The translations under genes were made by a program, and so were the position numbers. 64,000 bases of DNA from Collimonas pratensis (lineage in GTDB: Bacteria > Pseudomonadota > Gammaproteobacteria > Burkholderiales > Burkholderiaceae_D). Of this stretch, positions 1-7,729 are shown piece by piece (position 1 is the first letter of the stretch; the number at the start of each line of letters is the position of its first letter). The notes beneath the pieces are model-generated. The model did no database searches. It was not told where the DNA came from and worked only from the letters and a program-made list of their open reading frames with translations. The DNA lies in NCBI RefSeq assembly GCF_001584185.1, contig NZ_CP013234.1, positions 3,162,001-3,226,000 on the forward strand. Direction: 5' to 3'.

Positions 1-12
1 TGCGGCGAGAGA

Positions 13-900
13 ATGAGCAAAATCAAACATCCCAGCGGCCCCAGCCCGTTGCAGCTCGATCTGGCCAATCGATTGATCCAGAAGATCACTACAGGCGAGT
101 TGCCAGTCGGCACTCACTTGACAGAAGAAAGCCTGGCAAGCCAGTTCGACGTCTCGCGCACGCCGGTCAAAGCAGCACTGCGCCTGGTGGCGCAACAGGA
201 ACTGCTGGATTACCACGTCAACAGCGGCTATTTCGTCAGCGCCAACACCAGCCCGCAGCCAGTCCCGAGCATCTTTGTCGCCGGCATCAGCGGCGATGCC
301 CTGTATCAGCAGATGATCGACGACCGCAAGCACAGGCTGCTGGCCGACACCATGACAGAAACCGATTTTCTGGAGCAGTACCCAGTGTCGCGCAGCCTGC
401 TCAGAGGTACGCTGGTGCGCATGGCGGCAGATGGCTTGATCGAAAAGCGGCGCGGCCAGGGCTGGAACTTCCCGCCTATCGTCAGCGCTCCGGAGCTGAT
501 CACCGAAAGCTATCAGTTCCGCATCGCCGTGGAATGCGCCGGCCTGCTGGAAAACAGCTTCAAGGCCGACGCCGGCCAGCTAAGCAACAGCCGCCTGGCG
601 CATGAGAAGCTGCTGCAACAGGCGGAAGCCGAATATTCTGCCGCGGCTTTTTTTACTCTCAATGCGGCATTTCACGAAATGCTGGCCCGCTTCTCCAACA
701 ATCGTTTCGTCCTGCAGGCAGTTCAGCAGCAAAACCAGTTCGCTCGGCTTGATGAGCACCTGGCGCTTTACCACGCCCCACGCCAGATTGATTCCTGCAG
801 GGAGCACTTGCAGATCATCGAGGCGCTGGAACACGGCAACAAGGAATGGGCATCTGCCTTAATGAAGCATCATTTGACAGTCGCCCGGGACACTAAATAG
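13..900 (+). CDS. GntR-family transcriptional regulator (FCD-type)
   Basis: DNA-binding regulator of about 295 residues. Residues 13-68 form a GntR winged helix, with a recognition helix around SRTPVKAALRL. Residues 170-290 are an all-helical FCD-like ligand domain, with His residues spread through AAFHEM and REHLQIIEAL. Between them (about residues 95-155) is a second winged-helix-like segment ending in GLIEKRRGQGW, which typical FadR/FCD proteins lack. A purine-rich GGCGAGAGA precedes the ATG. The gene lies alone, with no obvious target operon beside it on the plus strand, so its ligand cannot be inferred. Family assignment is firm; the role is unknown. Confidence 0.85.
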   Translation: MSKIKHPSGPSPLQLDLANRLIQKITTGELPVGTHLTEESLASQFDVSRTPVKAALRLVAQQELLDYHVNSGYFVSANTSPQPVPSIFVAGISGDALYQQMIDDRKHRLLADTMTETDFLEQYPVSRSLLRGTLVRMAADGLIEKRRGQGWNFPPIVSAPELITESYQFRIAVECAGLLENSFKADAGQLSNSRLAHEKLLQQAEAEYSAAAFFTLNAAFHEMLARFSNNRFVLQAVQQQNQFARLDEHLALYHAPRQIDSCREHLQIIEALEHGNKEWASALMKHHLTVARDTK

Positions 901-975
901 CGGTGTATTTATAGATGCAAAAGAGCCAATGGGGGGGATTTCCATGCATATATCTGAATTCGTTTACCTTGCGGA

Positions 976-1259
976 CTAGGGCCTGTTAACAATTAATTTG
1001 GGAGATGCGTTCTCACCAAAACGTGTGCTGGCAAGGCGCGTGGCGTAGCTGGGGCTGAAGCCCCAGCAAGCCATGCAACGCGGCCAGCGCACGTTTTGGT
1101 GGGAACCCTCCGGGAACGGCTGCAGGCGTCACATGCCGTCGTTACTTGGGGCGGCCATCCGCCTCCTTGCCGTAGCACCGCTACGTCGCGTCGTCGCGCC
1201 TAGGCCTGTAACGCCTGCCGCACGTTCGCACTCCCAAATTAATTGTTAACAGGCCCTAG
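976..1259. mobile_element. MITE-like element with 29-bp perfect terminal inverted repeats
   Basis: Positions 976-1004 and 1231-1259 are exact reverse complements. The outermost four bases on each side are CTAG, which could be a target duplication of the YTAR kind made by IS5-family transposases. That would leave 25-bp terminal repeats starting GGCCTGTTAAC. Inside, 1009-1032 pairs with 1083-1106 almost perfectly, and their loop carries another hairpin (GGGGCTGAAGCCCC), so the left half can fold into one long stem. No protein of transposase size is encoded. A 17-base stretch at 1148-1164 recurs at 31855-31871. The call as a non-autonomous mobile element is inference from structure. Confidence 0.65.
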
Positions 1260-1283
1260 ATCTGCTACACAAAAAGCGTTCTC

Positions 1284-1327
1284 TTGCAGCGCAGCCTGAA
1301 ACGGACTAAACTAATCGAACTTAGTCC
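1284..1327 (+). promoter_or_regulatory. Promoter and likely autoregulatory operator of the toxin-antitoxin pair
   Basis: TTGCAG at 1284-1289 and TAAACT at 1307-1312, 17 bases apart, make a plausible sigma-70 promoter. An inverted repeat, GGACTAA at 1303-1309 and TTAGTCC at 1321-1327, overlaps the -10 element. Antitoxin-toxin complexes of the Phd/VapB kind usually repress their own promoter through such repeats, so this is the likely operator. Confidence 0.5.
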
Positions 1328-1340
1328 AACTAAAGATGTC

Positions 1341-1586
1341 ATGCAAACCTTCAACATCCACGAAGCCAAGACGCATTTATCCCGCCTGGTAGAGCAAGCT
1401 GCCAAGGGCGAATCTTTCGTCATCGCCAAGGCCGGAAAACCGTTGGTCAAGGTAATGGCACTCAATGCGCCAGAAGCAAGCCAGCTAATGCGGCTGGGTT
1501 TCATGGAAGGCCAGATCGCCGTACCGGATGACTTCGACCGCATGGGCGGCAGCGAGATCGAACAACTGTTTGACGGCGATGCATGA
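1341..1586 (+). CDS. Phd/YefM-type antitoxin
   Basis: Antitoxin of 81 residues. Its N-terminus (MQTFNIHEAKTHLSRLVEQ) is the typical Phd/YefM DNA-binding fold, and the C-terminal part (FDRMGGSEIEQLFDGDA) is the acidic toxin-neutralising tail. The ATG at 1341 is chosen because the fold begins there. A TTG 57 bases upstream would add a basic, non-conserved stretch and overlap the promoter. The stop overlaps the toxin start as ATGA, so the two are translationally coupled. Other names used for this pairing include VapB. Confidence 0.85.
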   Translation: MQTFNIHEAKTHLSRLVEQAAKGESFVIAKAGKPLVKVMALNAPEASQLMRLGFMEGQIAVPDDFDRMGGSEIEQLFDGDA

Positions 1587-1969
1587 AGTTGCTGCTGGAT
1601 ACGCATTTGCTTCTATGGGCTGCGGGAACCCCCGATCGCTTATCGGCGCCCGCGCTTGCCCTGATCGGTTCTCAGGAAAATGAACTGTTCTTCAGCGCCG
1701 CTAGCCTGTGGGAAATTGCCATCAAGCGTGGCCTCGGACGCAGCGATTTCCAGGTTGATGCACGGTTGTTGCGGCGCGGCCTGCTGGACAATGGCTATAG
1801 CGAGCTGGTGATCGACAGCGAGCACGCCGTGGCGATCGACAGCCTGCCTCCCATTCACAAAGATCCGTTTGACCGCATTCTGGTCGCCCAGGCGACCGTC
1901 GAGGGCATCCTCCTGTTGACCGTCGATTCACTGGTTGCACAATACCCCGGGCCTATCCGGTTGATGTAA
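1583..1969 (+). CDS. vapC: PIN-domain ribonuclease toxin, VapC family
   Basis: Toxin of 128 residues with the PIN-domain acidic residues in place: Asp6 in LLLDTH, Glu44 in SLWEIAIK, Asp in HKDPFDRILVAQA and Asp in LLTVDS. These would bind the Mg2+ ions used to cleave RNA, usually tRNA. The LWEIAIK and DPFDRIL motifs place it in the Phd-associated VapC branch. It overlaps the antitoxin by 4 bases. The pair sits directly beside the inverted-repeat element. It is intact and probably active. Confidence 0.9.
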   Translation: MKLLLDTHLLLWAAGTPDRLSAPALALIGSQENELFFSAASLWEIAIKRGLGRSDFQVDARLLRRGLLDNGYSELVIDSEHAVAIDSLPPIHKDPFDRILVAQATVEGILLLTVDSLVAQYPGPIRLM

Positions 1970-2093
1970 ACGAAGTCCTGCCCCCAACTAGCCGTTGCCT
2001 GAACGGGGTGCAAAGATTCTGTTCCATCTGCAAGCGGCATGAAATAATGCGCAAGAACAAATCGCTTGCTTCAACATTTTTATTGGCTTGCCC

Positions 2094-3146
2094 ATGCGCC
2101 CGACACCCAGCACAGATACGCAGCGCCCCCCGACCATCACCGACGTTGCGCGCGAAGCCAAAGTGGGTAAAACCAGTGTTTCGCGCTATCTCAACGGCGA
2201 ATTCGACAGCCTTTCCGAGGCCTTGCGCTTACGCATCCAGCAAGCCATCGGCACGCTCGGCTTCCGTCCCAATCAGATGGCGCGCGGACTCAAGCGCGGC
2301 CGCACGCGGATGATCGGCATGGTGGTGGCCGACATCAGCAACCCCTATTCAGTCGAGGTAATGCGCGGCGTCGAAGCCGCCTGCCAGAAGCAGGGATTCA
2401 TGCTGATGGTGTGCAATTCGGATAACCAGCTGGAACTGGAAAAACGCTATCTGGATTTGCTGACCAATTACCGGGTCGAAGGCCTGGTGATCAATCCCAT
2501 CGGCTTGCCGGAGGAAGATCTGGCGTCCATCAGCAACGCCGGCCTGCCGCTGGTCATCATCGATCGCCGCGCCGTTCACTTGCAGTGCGACATGGTAGGC
2601 CTCGACAACCGGCAAGCCGCCGCCCTGGCGACACAGCATTTGCTGCAGCAAGGATTCCAGGCGATTCATTTTTTTACCGAACCGATCGGCCAGATCAGCA
2701 GCCGCAGCGAACGCGAACAGGCGCTGCGCCAGGTAGTGGCTGCCGCCGGCAAGGGCTACTCGGCGAGTACAGTGGAACTGGACATGGCAGACAGCGCCGC
2801 ACTTGCCGACGCCCTGCGAAAAACCTTGAAAAGCAAAAAACGCAGCGCGATTTTTGCCGGCAACGGCCGCATGCTGCTGAATGTGGCGCTCGGCCTGCAG
2901 CAACTGGGCGCACGCTGGCCCGAGGATATCGGCTTGCTGGGTTTTGACGATCCGAACTGGGCGGCGCTGGCCGGCAGCGGTATCACCGGCATCCGCCAGC
3001 CCACTTTCGACATAGGCCATGCCGCGCTGGATTTCCTGGTGCAGCGCATCGACGGCATCGTCAGCCCCGCGCGCATGCAAGCCTTCCCCGGCGAATTGAT
3101 CATCCGCGGTTCTACCGGGGCGCTGAAAAATGTAACCGAGACTTGA
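2094..3146 (+). CDS. ptxS: LacI-family repressor, PtxS-like
   Basis: LacI-type repressor of about 350 residues. The N-terminal helix-turn-helix reads TITDVAREAKVGKTSVSRYL, followed by the hinge region and a periplasmic-binding-protein-like sugar domain (DISNPYSVEV, GLLGFDDPNWA). It stands in front of a kguEKTD operon, the same arrangement as Pseudomonas ptxS, whose product is released from DNA by 2-ketogluconate. The palindromes at 3170 and 3233 have the TGGAACCGNTTCCA form, close to the known PtxS site. The ATG at 2094 is preferred over a TTG two codons upstream; neither has a good ribosome site. Confidence 0.85.
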   Translation: MRPTPSTDTQRPPTITDVAREAKVGKTSVSRYLNGEFDSLSEALRLRIQQAIGTLGFRPNQMARGLKRGRTRMIGMVVADISNPYSVEVMRGVEAACQKQGFMLMVCNSDNQLELEKRYLDLLTNYRVEGLVINPIGLPEEDLASISNAGLPLVIIDRRAVHLQCDMVGLDNRQAAALATQHLLQQGFQAIHFFTEPIGQISSRSEREQALRQVVAAAGKGYSASTVELDMADSAALADALRKTLKSKKRSAIFAGNGRMLLNVALGLQQLGARWPEDIGLLGFDDPNWAALAGSGITGIRQPTFDIGHAALDFLVQRIDGIVSPARMQAFPGELIIRGSTGALKNVTET

Positions 3147-3169
3147 CGGCCTGTTTTTTATGGATTACT

Positions 3170-3185
3170 TTGGAACCGGTTCCAA
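3170..3185. promoter_or_regulatory. LacI-type operator 1 (PtxS-like)
   Basis: Perfect 16-base palindrome TTGGAACCGGTTCCAA, 24 bases after the repressor stop. It has the central CG expected for LacI-family operators and shares its core with the site at 3233. Looping between the two sites, or independent control of readthrough, is possible. Confidence 0.75.
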
Positions 3186-3194
3186 GAAATATCC

Positions 3195-3226
3195 TTGCCT
3201 GAATTTGCATATCAGGCAATTTTTTG
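3195..3226 (+). terminator. Rho-independent terminator after the ptxS-like gene
   Basis: TTGCCTGA (3195-3202) pairs with TCAGGCAA (3212-3219) around a 9-base loop and is followed by a run of T. It should separate repressor transcription from the kgu operon. It lies between the two operators. Confidence 0.7.
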
Positions 3227-3232
3227 AGTTCC

Positions 3233-3252
3233 TTATGGAACCGATTCCATAA
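3233..3252. promoter_or_regulatory. LacI-type operator 2 in front of kguE
   Basis: Twenty-base palindrome TTATGGAACCGATTCCATAA, with mismatches only at the centre. A weak promoter can be drawn with TTGAGT at 3224-3229 and CCATAA at 3247-3252, so repressor bound here would cover the -10 region. The match to operator 1 supports control by the adjacent repressor. Confidence 0.7.
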
Positions 3253-3303
3253 CGCCATCGCATCCTAGAAATGCGAAGCAAAAACCTGATTCAGGAGACA
3301 GAT

Positions 3304-4107
3304 TTGCAAGCAACGCTGAAGATCCTCATCGTGGCCTCGGCCTACGGCGTCGATTTTGTACAAAAACAAGGCCATGCCGCAGTCTTGCCGCTCGCTGCCG
3401 GCGCCGGCGCCGACGGACTCGAGGTCCGGCGCGAACTATGCACCGGCTCGGATGCTGAAATCGCCCTGCAGCTTGCCAGTTTAAAAGACGCTATGGGCGC
3501 GCACGGCTTGCAGGCGGTGTATTCAGCGCCGGAATCCCTGTTCCGGCAAAACGGCGATCTGGATCTGGCGCTGCTGACCGCGCGCCTGCATGAAGCAACC
3601 ATCCTCGGCGCCGCCACACTTAAACTGCAGATGCATGACTATGCCGGCGGCGTCGATACCACGGCCCTGCAACACGCCCTCAGTCAATCGGCGGTAACGC
3701 TGCTGCTGGAGAACGGCCAGCAAAAAACCGGCAGCCGCATCAGCGAATTCAGCAGCTTTTTTTCCATCTGCGCAGCCCATTCCCCGGTCATCCCGGTAGC
3801 CATGACTTTCGATATCGGCAACTGGAGCTGGGCCGGCGAGGATGCCGTGACGGCTGCGCAGGTGCTGGCATCGCACGTGCGCTATATTCATTGCAAGGAT
3901 GTGCGAGGCAGCGGCATGCGACGTTTTGCAGTGGCGCCCGGCGAAGGCGGCATCGACTGGCGCGCTTGCCTGGCCCGGTTGCCCGGCGACGCGCCGCGCG
4001 CAATCGAATATCCCTTGCCCGCCGATCCTGCCGCCCAAATTCATCATGCTCGGCAACTGCGCTCGGCGCCGGCATCCCACTCTCACGGAGCCAGCACATG
4101 CCGGTAA
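3304..4107 (+). CDS. kguE: Sugar phosphate isomerase/epimerase family protein, KguE-like
   Basis: TIM-barrel protein of about 267 residues of the xylose-isomerase-like superfamily. Metal-site-like motifs include the Glu in TLLLENGQQ, TFDIGNW, and the His in YIHCKDV. First gene of the kgu operon; in Pseudomonas KguE is required for 2-ketogluconate use, though its exact reaction is unsettled. The start is taken as TTG at 3304 because AGGAG lies 6 bases upstream. An ATG at 3271 in frame has no ribosome site and would sit close to the operator. The 3' end overlaps the kinase gene by 10 bases. Confidence 0.8.
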   Translation: MQATLKILIVASAYGVDFVQKQGHAAVLPLAAGAGADGLEVRRELCTGSDAEIALQLASLKDAMGAHGLQAVYSAPESLFRQNGDLDLALLTARLHEATILGAATLKLQMHDYAGGVDTTALQHALSQSAVTLLLENGQQKTGSRISEFSSFFSICAAHSPVIPVAMTFDIGNWSWAGEDAVTAAQVLASHVRYIHCKDVRGSGMRRFAVAPGEGGIDWRACLARLPGDAPRAIEYPLPADPAAQIHHARQLRSAPASHSHGASTCR

Positions 4108-5054
4108 AATCCCTTGACGTCGTCACCTACGGCGAAGCCATGGCAATGTTTGTCGCCAATCAGGACGGCGACCTGGCCAAGGCGCACAGCTTTATCAAAC
4201 GTGCTGCCGGCGCAGAGCTGAACGTCGCCACCGGCCTGGCGCGGCTGGGGCTCCAGGTCGGCTGGGCGAGCCGCGTCGGACGCGACTCCTTCGGCCGCTT
4301 CGTGCTGGAGACACTTGCCAACGAGGGCATCGACAGCGCAGCCGTCACCATCGACGAACGCTATCCCACCGGGTTTCAGCTGAAGTCGCGCAACGACGAC
4401 GGCAGCGACCCGGAAATCGAATACTTCCGCAAAGGCTCTGCCGCCAGCCATCTATCGATTGCCGATTATCGCCCGGAATATTTTATGGCGGCGCGCCATC
4501 TCCATTTATCCGGCGTCGCACCGGCGATTTCCGCGTCGTCGCTGGAATTGGCCTTCCATATCGCCGGCGAAATGCGGGCCGCAGGCAAAAGCATCAGCTT
4601 TGATCCCAATCTGCGCCCCACCCTGTGGCCGTCACGGGAGGTAATGGCAGACCGGCTCAATGCCCTGGCCTGCTACGCCGACTGGGTCTTGCCCGGCCTG
4701 GAAGAAGGCCGCATCCTGACCGGCTTGGCCAGCCCGCATGAGATCGCCGGCTTTTACCTTGCGCGCGGCGCCAGCGGCGTCATCATCAAGCTGGGCAGCG
4801 CCGGCGCCTATCTGCGCACCGCCCATCAGGAAGCCACCATCGCCGCCGCGCCGGTCGCCAAGGTGATCGACACGGTCGGCGCCGGTGACGGCTTTGCGGT
4901 CGGCGTCATCAGCGCCTTGCTGGAAGGACGCGATCCGCATTTTGCGGCTACGCGCGGCAACCTGATCGGGGCGATGGCGATCCAGGTGAGGGGCGACAGC
5001 GAGGGATTGCCGACACGGAAACAACTGGAGCAACAGCTGGAACACCGCCGCTAA
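4098..5054 (+). CDS. kguK: 2-ketogluconate kinase (PfkB family)
   Basis: PfkB/ribokinase-family sugar kinase of 318 residues. The N-terminal GEAMAMF opens the first strand. The C-terminal DTVGAGDGFAVGV holds the anion hole and the catalytic Asp. Likely reaction: ATP-dependent phosphorylation of 2-ketogluconate to 6-phospho-2-ketogluconate in the cytoplasm. By sequence alone it could be called a 2-keto-3-deoxygluconate kinase; the operon partners favour the 2-ketogluconate reading. GGAG lies 8 bases before the ATG, which falls inside the upstream gene. Confidence 0.8.
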   Translation: MPVKSLDVVTYGEAMAMFVANQDGDLAKAHSFIKRAAGAELNVATGLARLGLQVGWASRVGRDSFGRFVLETLANEGIDSAAVTIDERYPTGFQLKSRNDDGSDPEIEYFRKGSAASHLSIADYRPEYFMAARHLHLSGVAPAISASSLELAFHIAGEMRAAGKSISFDPNLRPTLWPSREVMADRLNALACYADWVLPGLEEGRILTGLASPHEIAGFYLARGASGVIIKLGSAGAYLRTAHQEATIAAAPVAKVIDTVGAGDGFAVGVISALLEGRDPHFAATRGNLIGAMAIQVRGDSEGLPTRKQLEQQLEHRR

Positions 5055-5112
5055 AAAACAGCAGGCTGGCAGCAGACCTGAAGAGCGGACAATCAACACA
5101 AGGAGACAAGCA

Positions 5113-6390
5113 ATGGAAACAAGAAAACTGGCGATGCGGCGATGGTGGTTCATCATGCCGATCGTCTTCATCACCTACAGCCTGGCTTACCTGGACCGCG
5201 CCAACTTCGGCTTTGCCAGCGCCGCCGGCATCAACCATGACCTCGGCATCACGCAAGGCACCTCGTCGCTGATCGGCGCCCTGTTCTTCATCGGCTATTT
5301 TTTCTTCCAGATTCCCGGCGCCATCTATGCCGAGCGGCGCAGCGTCAAGAAGATGATTTTCTGGAGCCTGGTACTGTGGGGCAGCTGCGCCGCCCTGACC
5401 GGTGTGATCAGCAATATTCCGATGCTGATGGTGATCCGTTTTTCGCTGGGCGTGGTGGAAGCGGCGGTGATGCCGGCCATGCTGATCTACATCAGCAACT
5501 GGTTTACCAAAAACGAACGCTCGCGCGCCAACACCTTCCTTATCCTCGGCAATCCGGTCACGGTGCTGTGGATGTCGGTGCTGTCCGGTTACCTGGTCAA
5601 CAGTTTCGGCTGGCGCCACATGATGATCGCCGAAGGCGTGCCGGCGATTGTGTGGGCCTGCATCTGGTGGTTCGTGGTGCAAGACAAGCCGGCTGAATCG
5701 ACCTGGCTGCAGCCGCAGGAAAAGGCCGACCTCAAGGCCGCCCTCGACCTGGAACAGGTGGGCATGAAGCCGATGCGCAATTATGCCGAAGCATTCAAGT
5801 CGCCGGCAGTGATCAAGCTGTGCGCGCAGTATTTTTGCTGGAGCATCGGCGTCTATGGTTTCGTGCTGTGGCTGCCGTCCATCCTCAAGAACGCCGCCAA
5901 TATCAGCATGGTGGAAACCGGCTGGCTCTCGTCCTTGCCCTATCTGGTGGCAGTAATCGCTATGCTGCTGACATCCTGGGCTTCTGACAAGATGCAGAAC
6001 CGCAAGCTGTTTGTCTGGCCGGCGCTGCTGATCGGCGCCCTGGCATTTCTCGGCTCCTACCTGTTGGGCAGCAGCAACTTCTGGCTGTCCTACAGCTTGC
6101 TGGTGATTGCCGGCGCTGCCATGTATGCGCCTTATGGCCCGTTCTTTGCCATCATTCCCGAGCTGCTGCCGAAGAATGTCGCCGGCGGCGCCATGGCGCT
6201 GATCAACAGCATGGGCGCGCTGGGATCTTTCCTCGGCTCCTATGTGGTCGGCTACCTGAACGGCGCCACCGGCAGCCCGTCCGCTTCCTATCTGTTCATG
6301 GCCAGCGGCTTGCTGGCGGCGGTGGTGCTGACCATTTCCATCAAGCCGGAAGCGCAAGCCATGCCACTGGCGCAATCTGTCACGCAATAA
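5113..6390 (+). CDS. kguT: MFS transporter, 2-ketogluconate/sugar-acid uptake
   Basis: Major facilitator of 425 residues with about 12 membrane segments, of the anion:cation symporter branch (hexuronate, galactonate, tartrate, 2-ketogluconate). LDRANFGFASAAGINHDLG at the first helix is typical of that branch, as is the loop GAIYAERRSVKKM after helix 2. Preceded by AAGGAGACAAGCA. Its position between kinase and reductase matches Pseudomonas kguT, so 2-ketogluconate is the expected substrate, taken up with protons across the inner membrane. Confidence 0.82.
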   Translation: METRKLAMRRWWFIMPIVFITYSLAYLDRANFGFASAAGINHDLGITQGTSSLIGALFFIGYFFFQIPGAIYAERRSVKKMIFWSLVLWGSCAALTGVISNIPMLMVIRFSLGVVEAAVMPAMLIYISNWFTKNERSRANTFLILGNPVTVLWMSVLSGYLVNSFGWRHMMIAEGVPAIVWACIWWFVVQDKPAESTWLQPQEKADLKAALDLEQVGMKPMRNYAEAFKSPAVIKLCAQYFCWSIGVYGFVLWLPSILKNAANISMVETGWLSSLPYLVAVIAMLLTSWASDKMQNRKLFVWPALLIGALAFLGSYLLGSSNFWLSYSLLVIAGAAMYAPYGPFFAIIPELLPKNVAGGAMALINSMGALGSFLGSYVVGYLNGATGSPSASYLFMASGLLAAVVLTISIKPEAQAMPLAQSVTQ

Positions 6391-6409
6391 CAAACGATCA
6401 GGAAAAAAG

Positions 6410-7375
6410 ATGCAAGCAAAAATCGTGTCGTACAAGAAGCTGGCCGACGACGTCTTGGCGATGCTGCAACGAGACTACCAGGTGGTCCAGTTCGACGGCG
6501 TCGACGCCGGCAACCGCGCCGCCTTCATGGCGCAGCTGAAAGATGCGGTCGGCCTGATCGGCGCCAGCCTCAAGATCGATGCTGAGATTCTCGACCAGGC
6601 GCCGCAGCTCAAGGCGATCTCGACCATTTCCGTCGGCGTCGACCAGTTCGATCCGGCCGACTTGCGGCGCCGCGGCATCGTGCTGCTCAATACCCCGGAC
6701 GTCCTGACCGAGACCACGGCCGATACCGGTTTTGCGCTGATACTCGCTGCGGCCAGGCGGGTGGTGGAACTGGCCGACTATGTCAAACAAAGCCGCTGGA
6801 CCCACAGCATAGGCGAAGACTGCTTCGGCAGCGATGTCCACGGCAAAACCCTGGGCATCATCGGCATGGGCCGCATCGGCAGCGCCATAGCGCGGCGCGC
6901 AGCGCTGGGTTTCGGCATGCGGGTTCTCTACAACAACCGCAAGCCGGACCTTGCCGCTGAGGCAGCCTATGCGGCACGCTTCACGCCGCTCGGCCAGTTG
7001 CTGCAGGATGCCGATTTTGTCTGCATCACGGTACCGCTGACACCGCTGACCCGCGGCATGATAGGTAAAGCCGAACTGGCGCAGATGCGCTCCAGCGCCA
7101 TTCTCGTGAATATCTCGCGCGGCAGCATCATCGACGAAGCGGCGCTGATCGAGGCACTGCAAAGCGGCCGCCTGCGCGCCGCCGGGCTGGATGTGTTCGA
7201 ACGTGAGCCGCTGCCTGCGGATTCACCTTTGCTGCGTTTGCCGAACGTGGTGGCGTTGCCGCACATCGGCTCCGCCACGCATGAGACGCGCAAGCGCATG
7301 GCAATCTGTGCGGCGCAGAACCTGCTGGATGCCTTGAGCGGCAAGCCGACGCCGAACGTGGCGAATCGCGCCTAG
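6410..7375 (+). CDS. kguD: 2-hydroxyacid dehydrogenase, 2-keto-6-phosphogluconate reductase
   Basis: D-isomer-specific 2-hydroxyacid dehydrogenase of 321 residues. The Rossmann motif GMGRIGSAIARRAA binds NAD(P)H. The catalytic Arg is in ISVGVDQ-flanking sequence and NISRGSIIDE, with Glu in LDVFEREP and His in LPHIGSATHETR. In the kgu route it would reduce 6-phospho-2-ketogluconate to 6-phosphogluconate, feeding the Entner-Doudoroff or pentose-phosphate pathway. On sequence alone it resembles GhrB/glyoxylate reductases, so side activity on glyoxylate or hydroxypyruvate is likely. Last gene of the operon. Confidence 0.83.
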   Translation: MQAKIVSYKKLADDVLAMLQRDYQVVQFDGVDAGNRAAFMAQLKDAVGLIGASLKIDAEILDQAPQLKAISTISVGVDQFDPADLRRRGIVLLNTPDVLTETTADTGFALILAAARRVVELADYVKQSRWTHSIGEDCFGSDVHGKTLGIIGMGRIGSAIARRAALGFGMRVLYNNRKPDLAAEAAYAARFTPLGQLLQDADFVCITVPLTPLTRGMIGKAELAQMRSSAILVNISRGSIIDEAALIEALQSGRLRAAGLDVFEREPLPADSPLLRLPNVVALPHIGSATHETRKRMAICAAQNLLDALSGKPTPNVANRA

Positions 7376-7394
7376 CGACGCTTGGCGCCGTGCT

Positions 7395-7718
7395 TCAGAC
7401 CGGGTGCGGCAGACGAGCGTCGGCGGCAGCCAGGCGCGCTTCCAGCGCCTGGATCCGCTGCAGCAGATTGAGCGCCACCGCCAGACCTTGCGTATCGAGT
7501 TCAAAATCGTCACGCAGGCGCCGCGCGGTCCTGGCCACCACGATGGTCTGCGATCTGAATACGTAGCCGGACGCCTGGCCCCGATCAGGCTCGATGGCGC
7601 CCAGCGCCACCAATTCCGCCAGCTCGGCATGGCTGAGTCCGGAATATTCCGCCAGCTCTTCCAGCGTGCAGGCGTCCGCATCGTTCAGCCAGACGGCTTC
7701 TACTAACAGACTAGTCAT
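7395..7718 (-). CDS. cbpM: Chaperone modulator CbpM
   Basis: MerR-like helical protein of 107 residues. The N-terminal helix-turn-helix-like fold is around TLEELAEYSGLSHAELAELV, with a C-terminal coiled segment LNLLQRIQALEARLAAADAR. CbpM binds and inhibits the J-domain co-chaperone CbpA. It starts 11 bases after the cbpA stop with GAGGAGA ahead of the ATG. A TTG 15 bases upstream is rejected because it overlaps cbpA. Arrangement as in E. coli cbpAM. Confidence 0.82.
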   Translation of the reverse strand: MTSLLVEAVWLNDADACTLEELAEYSGLSHAELAELVALGAIEPDRGQASGYVFRSQTIVVARTARRLRDDFELDTQGLAVALNLLQRIQALEARLAAADARLPHPV

Positions 7719-7729
7719 TCCCGCTCTCC

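Noticed and set aside
4948..6435. 495-codon minus-strand frame opposite kguT
   Set aside because: Rich in His, Gln and Arg with no hydrophobic or domain pattern; the plus-strand transporter explains the sequence.
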